From NCBI RefSeq assembly GCF_002252475.1, contig NZ_NNRK01000011.1, forward strand, positions 62,001 to 126,000: a DNA stretch of 64,000 nucleotides, in the 5' to 3' direction. The stretch comes from Brucella rhizosphaerae. GTDB taxonomy: Bacteria; Pseudomonadota; Alphaproteobacteria; Rhizobiales; Rhizobiaceae. Of this stretch, positions 57,247-64,000 are shown one piece after another. The translations under genes and the position numbers were made by a program. The notes under the pieces were generated by a model. The model saw only the letters and a list, made by a program, of their open reading frames with translations. It was not told the DNA's origin and ran no database searches. Position 1 is the first letter of the stretch. Each line of letters starts with the position of its first letter.

Positions 57247-58382
57247 TTTTCGAATTCTTTCATGGTTGCGGCGAGGCAGTCCAACATGCGGGCAATCTGC
57301 TGTTGATCGACATTAAGCGTGATGGAGAGACGCAGGCGCGCCGTGCCCTCTGCCACTGTTGGTGGACGAATGGCGCGAATATCGAAACCCTGTTCCTGAA
57401 GCGTTTGGGCGATCTGTACAGCGCGTGCATTGCTCCCGATGATAATGGGCTGTATCTGCGATCCGCTCGGCGTCATGCCGAACTGCTGCGTCATCTCTTT
57501 GCCAGCAAAAGAGATGAGATCTTTGAGAGCCTCACGACGCTCCGGTTCATCGCTGACGATACGCAAAGCCTCGCGTGTACCAGCGGCCATGAGCGGTGAG
57601 GGTGCTGTGGAGTAAATGAAGGGACGTGCACGATTGATGAGATATTCAGCAAGCACTTTTGACATGGCAATCAGTGCGCCCGATACACCCAGCGCCTTTC
57701 CACAGGTATGCAATACCAGAACGTTGTCGTGGCCTTCCAAACCGGCAGCAAGTCCGCGACCATCCGCACCGAAGATACCGGTTGCATGGGCCTCATCAAT
57801 CACCAGAAAACCTTCGTGGCGATGGGTAATCTCTATGAGGTCTGCAAGTGGTGCCCGGTCTCCATCCATGGAATAAAGGCTTTCAACGGCAATCCATGGG
57901 CGTCCTTTGCCGCCGTTGTTGCGCCAGTTCCGAATTGCCTCATCGAAGCCCGCTGCATCATTGTGGTGGACGCTGACGGACGCGGCCTTACTCATGGCAA
58001 TGCCTTCGTGCACGCTCGTATGGATGAGCGCATCGTGGAGGATCAGATCTTCTCGTCGTGGTAAGGTGGAGAAGAGTGCGACATTAGCCATATAGCCGCT
58101 GCCAAAATAAAGGGCGCGCTCTGCACCAAAGAATGCGGCAGCTTCCAACTCCAGTGCTTCATGTTCGGGATGATTGCCCCGCAGCAGGCGGGAGCCTCCG
58201 GCACCAACAGGCACACCGCGTTCCATGGCGGATATAAGTGCTGCTTTCAGACGCGGCGCATCAGCCAATGCAAGAAAGTCGTTCGAGGTGAAGTCGATGC
58301 CCCGTTGCGGAGCAAGACAGCGTAGCCGCGTTTTGCGGTTCAGACCCTCAAGCGTAGCGGCATAATCCGCAAGCATCATCAT
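57243..58382 (-). CDS. bioF: 8-amino-7-oxononanoate synthase
   Basis: A 379-residue PLP enzyme of the alpha-oxoamine synthase family, condensing pimeloyl-ACP or -CoA with alanine. [42 protein letters not shown] and the PLP lysine in [14 protein letters not shown] are clear. Three consecutive ATG codons are possible starts; 58382 overlaps the bioB stop as ATGA. Confidence 0.94.
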   Translation of the reverse strand: MMMLADYAATLEGLNRKTRLRCLAPQRGIDFTSNDFLALADAPRLKAALISAMERGVPVGAGGSRLLRGNHPEHEALELEAAAFFGAERALYFGSGYMANVALFSTLPRREDLILHDALIHTSVHEGIAMSKAASVSVHHNDAAGFDEAIRNWRNNGGKGRPWIAVESLYSMDGDRAPLADLIEITHRHEGFLVIDEAHATGIFGADGRGLAAGLEGHDNVLVLHTCGKALGVSGALIAMSKVLAEYLINRARPFIYSTAPSPLMAAGTREALRIVSDEPERREALKDLISFAGKEMTQQFGMTPSGSQIQPIIIGSNARAVQIAQTLQEQGFDIRAIRPPTVAEGTARLRLSITLNVDQQQIARMLDCLAATMKEFEK

Positions 58383-59386
58383 TGCCCGACTGCCGGTTCG
58401 AGTGGCATGGGCGAAATGCCCAGGCGTTGGAAAAGAGCTGCGTCGTGGCCCTCGCCAGGGTTATCTGCAGTCAGCAGGGTATCGCCGATGAAGATGGAAT
58501 TAGCACCGGCGAAGAAGCACAATGCCTGCATCTCGTCACTCATTTCTGTGCGCCCTGCAGACAGGCGCAAATGTGATGTCGGCATAAGGATGCGCGCCAA
58601 AGCGATTGTGCGAACAAAATCGATTGGATCAACCGGTGTGGCATTGGCGAGTTTTGAACCGGGAATGGGGATCAACTGGTTGATCGGCACGCTTTCCGGT
58701 GCCACGGGCAGGTTTGCCAGGGTCAAAAGCATCGAGATACGGTCATCAACTGTCTCGCCCATGCCCAAAATCCCGCCCGCGCACACTTTGATGCCTGCCA
58801 TACGTACGGTTTCAAGTGTGTTGAGCCGATCTTCAAAACTGCGGGTGGTGATGATTTCGGAATAGAAGCGCTCGGACGTGTCGATGTTATGATTGTAATA
58901 ATCCAAGCCGGCTTCAGCGAATTCACTTGCCTGTGTTTCCGTCAACATGCCCAACGTCATACAGGTTTCCATGCCAAGAGCTTTTACGCCTTCAACCATG
59001 GCGACAAGCGTTTCCATGTCCCGGTCTTTTGGGCTACGCCACGCTGCCCCCATGCAGTAGCGCGTTGCGCCTGCTTCCCTGGCTTTGCGTGCCTCGCCGA
59101 GAACCTTCTCGACTTCCATCAGCTTCGAGGCTTTCAGTCCGGTCGGATAACGGGCAGATTGGCTGCAATAACCACAATCCTCCGCACAACCACCTGTCTT
59201 GATCGATAGTAAGCGGCTCATCTGCACAGCATTGGGATCGAAATGCGCGCGGTGGACACTTTGGGCACGAAAGAGCAGATCGTTAAACGGAAAATTATAG
59301 ATAATTACGGCTTCATCAAAGGTGAAGAAGGTCTGTTCTGCCATAGCGTCCGGCAGATATCGCGATTTTTTCTGAACGTTAGGCAC
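58379..59386 (-). CDS. bioB: Biotin synthase
   Basis: A 335-residue radical-SAM enzyme that inserts sulfur into dethiobiotin. The 4Fe-4S cluster motif is C67-x3-C71-x2-C74 in [43 protein letters not shown] and [24 protein letters not shown] supply the second-cluster and substrate residues. It is the first gene of bioBFDAZ. BioR-like boxes lie 24-52 bases upstream of its start. Confidence 0.95.
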   Translation of the reverse strand: MPNVQKKSRYLPDAMAEQTFFTFDEAVIIYNFPFNDLLFRAQSVHRAHFDPNAVQMSRLLSIKTGGCAEDCGYCSQSARYPTGLKASKLMEVEKVLGEARKAREAGATRYCMGAAWRSPKDRDMETLVAMVEGVKALGMETCMTLGMLTETQASEFAEAGLDYYNHNIDTSERFYSEIITTRSFEDRLNTLETVRMAGIKVCAGGILGMGETVDDRISMLLTLANLPVAPESVPINQLIPIPGSKLANATPVDPIDFVRTIALARILMPTSHLRLSAGRTEMSDEMQALCFFAGANSIFIGDTLLTADNPGEGHDAALFQRLGISPMPLEPAVGQ

Positions 59387-59409
59387 GGTAAGTGTCCTTA
59401 AATCAATAA

Positions 59410-59438
59410 TTATAGATAGAATCTATTATTATTGATAA
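59410..59438. promoter_or_regulatory. Two BioR-like boxes upstream of bioB
   Basis: TTATAGATAG (59410-59419) and TTATTGATAA (59429-59438) each differ by one base from the alphaproteobacterial BioR consensus TTATMKATAA. Between and within them ATAGAATCTAT is a palindrome around one central base. The position, just before bioB, fits biotin-dependent repression of the operon. Confidence 0.65.
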
Positions 59439-59741
59439 TTAAATGAAGTCCAATTGTCTATCCCCACATTGCATGGGAACGTGGCGGGGATGAACCATGG
59501 ACGACGCAAGTCCATGCCGAACCGTTGAGGTCAGGTTAACTCATTGTTTTTGCACATATTTCTAAATCAAATCGAGTTTTCTTTTTGGCTTCACTGTTCC
59601 GGATATGGCTCAGCATGTCGATTTCGAGAGCACTTTGATGGTCGAAATTTTATGAAGCACGATTGGCCAGACCCGCGAACTCTTGACAGAAAGGGTACGG
59701 TCGAAGATTGTAACTGGACTAGTGGATGAACCAGTGGATCA
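59439..59741. other. Gap between bioB operator and GntR gene
   Basis: No credible gene. CATGGAC (59496-59502) and GTCCATG (59510-59516) form a perfect 7-bp hairpin, and ATCCCC/GGGGAT (59460-59465, 59486-59491) another. TTGACA at 59683-59688 is a candidate -35 element for the GntR gene. ACTGG (59713-59717) with CCAGT (59731-59735), and two copies of AGTGGAT, just before the GntR start could be its autoregulatory site. Confidence 0.4.
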
Positions 59742-60518
59742 GTGAGGCCCGGTTTGAGCGTTGTTCACGATCTTTTACTCGATAAAGGTGCAGGGCTCGG
59801 GCGCGACCTTGAGCGGCGCACAATCAGAGATGTAATCGCTGATAAGATAGGTGCTCTGATTGCTTCTGGTTTGCTGAGTGTCGGCGATGAACTGCCGGGA
59901 GAAAGAGAGCTGGCAACTGCACTTTCTGTCAATCGACAGACTGTTCGCGGGGCAATCCAAATTCTGGCTGCGCGCGGTGTGCTGGAGGTGGCGCAAGGTG
60001 CCAGAACGCGGGTGGCGAGCATTGATCTTACCGGTTTGTCCATCGGTATAACCTCGCGTCTCAATGTGGATCTATATGATGTGCATGCGGTTCATGCCGC
60101 GCGTTTGCTTGTTGAGCAGCAAATTGTCGGAGATGCGGCTGAACGAATTTCAGATGATACGCTTGAAGTTTTGCGTCGTTCTCTCGATGCCCAGACGAGC
60201 TGCATGTATGATCCGGTCCGGTTTCTTATTTGTGACCGGGAGTTTCATGTGACAATTTATAGGGAATGCGGAAATCCACTTCTCGCTGATATCGTGACTG
60301 ACCTTTACACTTACATGATGGAGCATCGCCGCCGCGCCGTTGCACAACCGGGCGCTGTAAACGGAAGCTTTGCCGATCATCAGATGATCTTGAGTGCACT
60401 GGAAAAGCGTGATCGCATTGCAGCGATGGCAGCTTTTGCCGCGCATGAAGAACGAATTTATGTGTCCACCAAAAAGTCTCTGGCTGCTCAGAACCAACTG
60501 AAAGTCAGCAACGATTAA
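59742..60518 (+). CDS. GntR family (FadR/FCD subfamily) regulator
   Basis: A 258-residue regulator. The winged helix contains IADKIGALIASGLLSVGDEL and PGERELATALSVNRQTVRGA. The FCD ligand domain has the metal-binding pattern DREFHVTIYRECGNPLLADI and a late FADHQMILSALEKRD. It leads the tetronate operon and probably responds to a four-carbon acid sugar. As it also neighbours bioB it could instead be BioR, which is a GntR protein too. The start is GTG 59742, or TTG 59754 with GAGG six bases upstream. Confidence 0.85.
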   Translation: MRPGLSVVHDLLLDKGAGLGRDLERRTIRDVIADKIGALIASGLLSVGDELPGERELATALSVNRQTVRGAIQILAARGVLEVAQGARTRVASIDLTGLSIGITSRLNVDLYDVHAVHAARLLVEQQIVGDAAERISDDTLEVLRRSLDAQTSCMYDPVRFLICDREFHVTIYRECGNPLLADIVTDLYTYMMEHRRRAVAQPGAVNGSFADHQMILSALEKRDRIAAMAAFAAHEERIYVSTKKSLAAQNQLKVSND

Positions 60519-60585
60519 AGCGCATCCTGCAGTACCGACAACTGCAAATGATATGTGTGTAATGAAATGAATAGGGGCAAATTCT

Positions 60586-61566
60586 ATGCATGTCTTGATT
60601 ATTGGCGCGGCAGGAATGGTCGGGCGCAAGCTCGCCGAAGTTATAAGCCGGGATGGAGGTATTGGTGGAACAGATATCAAAGCTTTGACGTTGGTGGATG
60701 TAGTCACTCCTTCAGCGCCTGACGGATATATGGGCAATGTTCAAACAATTGCTGCCGACATTTCCGACCCCGCTGTCGCAACGACCCTGATGGCTGATCG
60801 ACCAGACATTATATTTCATCTGGCCGCTATCGTATCAGGTGAAGCCGAGCTCGATTTTGACAAAGGCTACGCAATCAATCTCGATGGTACACGGTATCTG
60901 TTCGAAGCCATTCGTCAGCAAGGGGAACTTTCTCCCTATAAGCCACGCGTGGTTTTCACATCATCGATTGCAGTCTTCGGAGCGCCCTTTCCAGAAAAAA
61001 TCGATGACGAATTCTTTTTGACACCACGTACGAGCTATGGAACTCAAAAGGCGATTGGTGAGCTGCTGCTTGCAGATTACTCCCGCAAAGGTTTCCTGGA
61101 CGGTATTGGTATACGGTTACCCACTGTTTGCATTCGCCCCGGAAAACCAAATAAAGCCGCATCCGGCTTCTTCTCCAATATTTTACGTGAACCTCTCATC
61201 GGAAAAGAAGCGATCCTCCCAGTCGATGAAACCGTGAGACACTGGCATGTCAGCCCGCGTCGGGCAGTTGGCTTTCTCCTGCATGCTGCAACGATTGATC
61301 TTGCACGGCTTGGTCATCGCTGTGTTTTGAATATGCCGGGCCTTTCAGCAACGGTTGGTCAACAGATTGAAGCTCTGCGAAGAGTTGCTGGCGATAAAGC
61401 GGTGGCGCTTATCCGCAAAGAACACGATCCGCTTATTGCCGGGATCGTTGATGGATGGGCTCAAGATTTTGATGCAAGCCGTGCGACCCAGTTGGGTTTT
61501 GTCGCGGATGCATCATTCGATGAAATCATCAAACTTCATATCGAAGATGAACTGAATCAAGGGTGA
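60586..61566 (+). CDS. denD: D-erythronate dehydrogenase-like SDR
   Basis: A 326-residue extended SDR with VLIIGAAGMVGRKLAEV at the N-terminus, the catalytic serine in VVFTSSIAVFGAP and Tyr-x3-Lys in SYGTQKAIGE. LPTVCIRPGKPNKAASGFFS is typical of the DenD group, which oxidises D-erythronate to 2-oxo-tetronate. The linked ltnD, otnK and otnC genes support the assignment. Confidence 0.87.
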   Translation: MHVLIIGAAGMVGRKLAEVISRDGGIGGTDIKALTLVDVVTPSAPDGYMGNVQTIAADISDPAVATTLMADRPDIIFHLAAIVSGEAELDFDKGYAINLDGTRYLFEAIRQQGELSPYKPRVVFTSSIAVFGAPFPEKIDDEFFLTPRTSYGTQKAIGELLLADYSRKGFLDGIGIRLPTVCIRPGKPNKAASGFFSNILREPLIGKEAILPVDETVRHWHVSPRRAVGFLLHAATIDLARLGHRCVLNMPGLSATVGQQIEALRRVAGDKAVALIRKEHDPLIAGIVDGWAQDFDASRATQLGFVADASFDEIIKLHIEDELNQG

Positions 61567-61575
61567 CATGACGTG

Positions 61576-62478
61576 ATGTCGGATAAGACAGTAACTGTAA
61601 TCGGTCTTGGCTCCATGGGGTGGGGTGCAGCCACGTCCCTCCTGCGTGCCGGCTTTTATGTTAAAGGCGTTGATGTGCGCCGTGAGGTTACACAACGCTT
61701 TGCCACCGAGGGCGGTGAGGGTTACTCAACTGCAGCCGAGGCCGGGCCAAGCGATATAGTATTCGTCTTCGTCGTTAATTCCGATCAGGCGAAGGATGTC
61801 CTCTTTGGTCCACAAGGCGCGTTGGTAAATGCTGTGCAAGGCACAGTCTTTCTTTTGTGCGTGACCATGGCGCCGAGTGTGACAGTCGAAATCGCTGCGC
61901 GCCTCGAAGCGGCCGGCATGCTTGCAATCGACGCGCCCGTTTCAGGGGGGCAGCAGAAAGCCTTGTCGGGCGAAATGACGGTGATGGGGTCCGGTCCAAC
62001 AGCGGCCTTTGACATTGCCTCATCTTCTTTGGATGCAGTTGCTGCCAAGGTATTTCGTCTCGGCGAAGAGCCTGGATTGGGCTCCAAGGTCAAGATGATC
62101 AACCAGTTATTGGCAGGCGTTCACATCGCTGCGGCGGCAGAAGCACTTACCCTCGCCGCGAAAGTCGGGTTGGACCTTGAGACGGTATTCGATGTTATTC
62201 GCGTGTCGGCTGGCTCTTCGTGGATGTTTGAAAATCGCGGACCGCATATTGTGGAAGGGGATTACACACCACGTTCGGCGGTTAATATATTTGTCAAGGA
62301 TCTGGGTATTGTAACGTCTGAAGCTTTGGAGGCCGGAGGATCAACGCCACTAAGCCAAACAGCGTTGTCCTTGTTTAGTCAGGCCGCCGAAGCTGGGTTT
62401 GGACCACAGGATGATGCAGCTGTAGCAAAGGTTCTCGCCGTAAGAAGCGACGTTATCTTGCCAGGGATGACGGAGTAG
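61576..62478 (+). CDS. ltnD: L-threonate dehydrogenase-like 3-hydroxyacid dehydrogenase
   Basis: A 300-residue beta-hydroxyacid dehydrogenase. The NAD loop is VIGLGSMGWGAATSLLRAG, the substrate loop DAPVSGGQQKALSGEMTVM, and the catalytic lysine lies in KMINQLLAGVHIAAAAEAL. By context it oxidises L-threonate to 2-oxo-tetronate. ATG 61576 follows an in-frame GTG at 61573. Confidence 0.87.
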   Translation: MSDKTVTVIGLGSMGWGAATSLLRAGFYVKGVDVRREVTQRFATEGGEGYSTAAEAGPSDIVFVFVVNSDQAKDVLFGPQGALVNAVQGTVFLLCVTMAPSVTVEIAARLEAAGMLAIDAPVSGGQQKALSGEMTVMGSGPTAAFDIASSSLDAVAAKVFRLGEEPGLGSKVKMINQLLAGVHIAAAAEALTLAAKVGLDLETVFDVIRVSAGSSWMFENRGPHIVEGDYTPRSAVNIFVKDLGIVTSEALEAGGSTPLSQTALSLFSQAAEAGFGPQDDAAVAKVLAVRSDVILPGMTE

Positions 62479-62481
62479 AGC

Positions 62482-63756
62482 ATGAGCATTGTTTTAGGCG
62501 CAATTGCTGACGACTTTACGGGAGCAACTGATCTGGCAGGCTTGCTGGCGCGAAGCGGCTATCCTGTCTCTTTGCGCCTTGGATTGCCGATGGCAACAGA
62601 GGCCAGAGACAATGCGGCAGCGTTCGAAATTATCGCTCTGAAATGCCGTACAATACCCAAAAATCTGGCTGTTGATCAGGTGCGATCTGCTTATGCCTGG
62701 CTTAGTGCTCGCGGTGCGAAGCGTCTTTACTGGAAATATTGCTCGACATTCGACAGCACAGAGGAGGGCAATATAGGTCCAGTCGCAGAAGCGTTGATGG
62801 CTGAAATGGGAGTGTCGCAGACGATCTATTGCCCGGCATTTCCAGAAAATGGTCGTAATGTTTTTATGGGACATCTTTTTGTTGGCGAAGCGCTACTCAA
62901 CGAAAGCGCTATGAAGGACCATCCTTTGACACCGATGCGAGACTCCAGTCTCGTACGACTATTGACACCACAGGTGAGTGGAAAAGTGGGCCTTATCAAT
63001 CGGCTCACTGTCGCGCGTGGAGTAGAAGTACTCCGTACGAGGTTAATGGAACTGGCGGCCGAAGGTATTGAGCACGTTATCGTTGACGCTGTTGCAAACG
63101 ATGATCTATCAATCATTGCTGAAGCGACACTGGATATGCCGCTAATCAGTGGAGGCAGCGCTCTCGCTATGCCGTTGCCGGCACTTCTTGCCCACTCTGG
63201 CATTATCGACAAAAGCAGTGAAACTTCACCTGAACCTCAAATCAGGAATGGGCAGATTGTGCTTTCAGGCAGCTGTTCAGCCATGACCCTTAAACAGGTC
63301 GAGCATTACCGTGATAGGGTTGCAAGCTATCGTCTGGACCCAGCCGTTCTGGCTGAGAGCGGTATAGCGGATGCGCTTAAGTGGCTGCAGGAATATCCGG
63401 TTGAGATGCCAAAACTGATTTATGCAAGTGCTGATCCCGCTTCTGTTCAAGCGGCACAATCAAAGCTTGGTGCGGAACGCGCAGGGCAGATTGTTGAACA
63501 AGCCCTAGCGGATCTTGCTAGTGCTTCATTCAAACTTGGAATACGTAGATTTGTTGTCGCGGGGGGCGAAACATCAGGTGCCGTAGCGCAGGCCCTCGGG
63601 ATCACGAAGCTCAGGGTGGGAAAGGAAATTGCGCCCGGCGTTCCCTGGACCTACGCCAACATTAGTGGTGAGACCGTTGCGCTGGCCCTCAAGTCTGGCA
63701 ATTTTGGAACTGCAACGTTCTTCTCTGATGCGCTTCAGATGCTGGAGGTAGCATGA
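62482..63756 (+). CDS. otnK: Four-carbon acid sugar kinase (3-oxo-tetronate 4-kinase)
   Basis: A 424-residue kinase of the former DUF1537 family. GAIADDFTGATDLAGLLARSG is the N-terminal sugar-binding signature, KYCSTFDSTEEGNIGPVAEAL follows, and the C-terminal nucleotide domain has VAGGETSGAVAQALGI and GVPWTYA. It phosphorylates the 3-oxo acid sugar before decarboxylation by OtnC, whose gene overlaps it by ATGA. Confidence 0.92.
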   Translation: MSIVLGAIADDFTGATDLAGLLARSGYPVSLRLGLPMATEARDNAAAFEIIALKCRTIPKNLAVDQVRSAYAWLSARGAKRLYWKYCSTFDSTEEGNIGPVAEALMAEMGVSQTIYCPAFPENGRNVFMGHLFVGEALLNESAMKDHPLTPMRDSSLVRLLTPQVSGKVGLINRLTVARGVEVLRTRLMELAAEGIEHVIVDAVANDDLSIIAEATLDMPLISGGSALAMPLPALLAHSGIIDKSSETSPEPQIRNGQIVLSGSCSAMTLKQVEHYRDRVASYRLDPAVLAESGIADALKWLQEYPVEMPKLIYASADPASVQAAQSKLGAERAGQIVEQALADLASASFKLGIRRFVVAGGETSGAVAQALGITKLRVGKEIAPGVPWTYANISGETVALALKSGNFGTATFFSDALQMLEVA

Positions 63757-64000
63757 GCGAAGAAGCAAGGCTGCGGGAAGATATCTGCCGTTTGGCAAAA
63801 TCGATGTTTGACCGAGGTTTGACAGGTGGATCGTCGGGTAACATTTCGGCTCGCCTTTCCAATGGGCGCTTACTGGTGACGCCCACAGGCAGCTCGTTCG
63901 GTGGGCTCGACCCACATAAGTTGTCGCTCTTTGACGAGGCGGGGACGCTCGTTGGCGGCGACCGTCCTACAAAAGAGATGCCGCTTCACGCGGCATTTTA
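63753..64000 (+). CDS. otnC: Class II aldolase-type 3-oxo-tetronate 4-phosphate decarboxylase (3' end missing)
   Basis: The first 82 residues are visible before the window ends. RLAKSMFDRGLTGGSSGNIS and GRLLVTPTGSSFGGLDPHKL are the phosphate-binding and core motifs of class II aldolases, and KEMPLHAAF opens the metal-binding segment. In the tetronate pathway it yields dihydroxyacetone phosphate. The isomerase gene otnI, if present, would lie outside. Confidence 0.85.
   Translation, partial: MSEEARLREDICRLAKSMFDRGLTGGSSGNISARLSNGRLLVTPTGSSFGGLDPHKLSLFDEAGTLVGGDRPTKEMPLHAAF

Overview
The window looks like chromosomal DNA of an alphaproteobacterium of the Rhizobiales, most likely the Brucella/Ochrobactrum group. 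The reasons are a bioB-bioF-bioD-bioA-bioZ operon, an Agrobacterium-like opine/amino-acid operon, ExoF-type polysaccharide export and a rhizobial-type iron box. This is inferred from gene content and protein character only; no database was searched. I see no rRNA, tRNA, CRISPR array, insertion sequence or phage gene.

Region 1 (1-25.5 kb) is a large exopolysaccharide or surface-polysaccharide locus. It holds the end of an ExoF-like exporter, GDP-L-fucose synthesis (gmd, fcl), several glycosyltransferases, a WecA/MraY-type initiating transferase, a Wzy-like polymerase, a Wzx-like flippase, a WcaF-like acetyltransferase and a pyruvyl transferase. Together they predict a Wzx/Wzy-dependent polymer that contains fucose and is pyruvylated and acylated. 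Its right part (16.6-25.5 kb) is an unusual cassette: a glutamate-1-semialdehyde-aminomutase-like enzyme, a secreted DUF4038 glycosidase-like protein, an NAD-dependent epimerase, a DUF4910 protein, an RmlC-like epimerase, a C-methyltransferase, an RfbF-like cytidylyltransferase and a PIG-L deacetylase. This looks like a pathway for an unidentified, probably CDP-linked, branched or amino sugar and is my best candidate for an undescribed system.

Region 2 (25.5-32.3 kb): an L-2-hydroxyglutarate oxidase gene interrupted by an in-frame TAA, a short remnant of another gene, and a siderophore uptake unit (TetR regulator, TonB-dependent receptor, binding protein, siderophore-interacting reductase). 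The TetR/receptor gap holds a near-perfect palindrome and an iron-box-like TGA-N9-TCA.

Region 3 (32.3-46.4 kb): an opine-oxidase-like operon (RidA, three oxidase subunits, ABC importer) divergent from a LysR gene; a second LysR gene with an aldo/keto reductase; cfa; and a LysR gene divergent from a secreted GlcG-like protein that is translationally coupled to a DHA2 exporter.

Region 4 (46.5-54.2 kb): nhaA with a structured leader, a DUF1643 gene, a Cys/Met-metabolism PLP enzyme and an RND efflux pair.

Region 5 (54.3-64 kb): bioBFDAZ with BioR-like boxes, then a GntR regulator and a tetronate (erythronate/threonate) catabolic operon denD-ltnD-otnK-otnC, cut by the window end. Many operon junctions are four-base ATGA overlaps, which suggests translational coupling.
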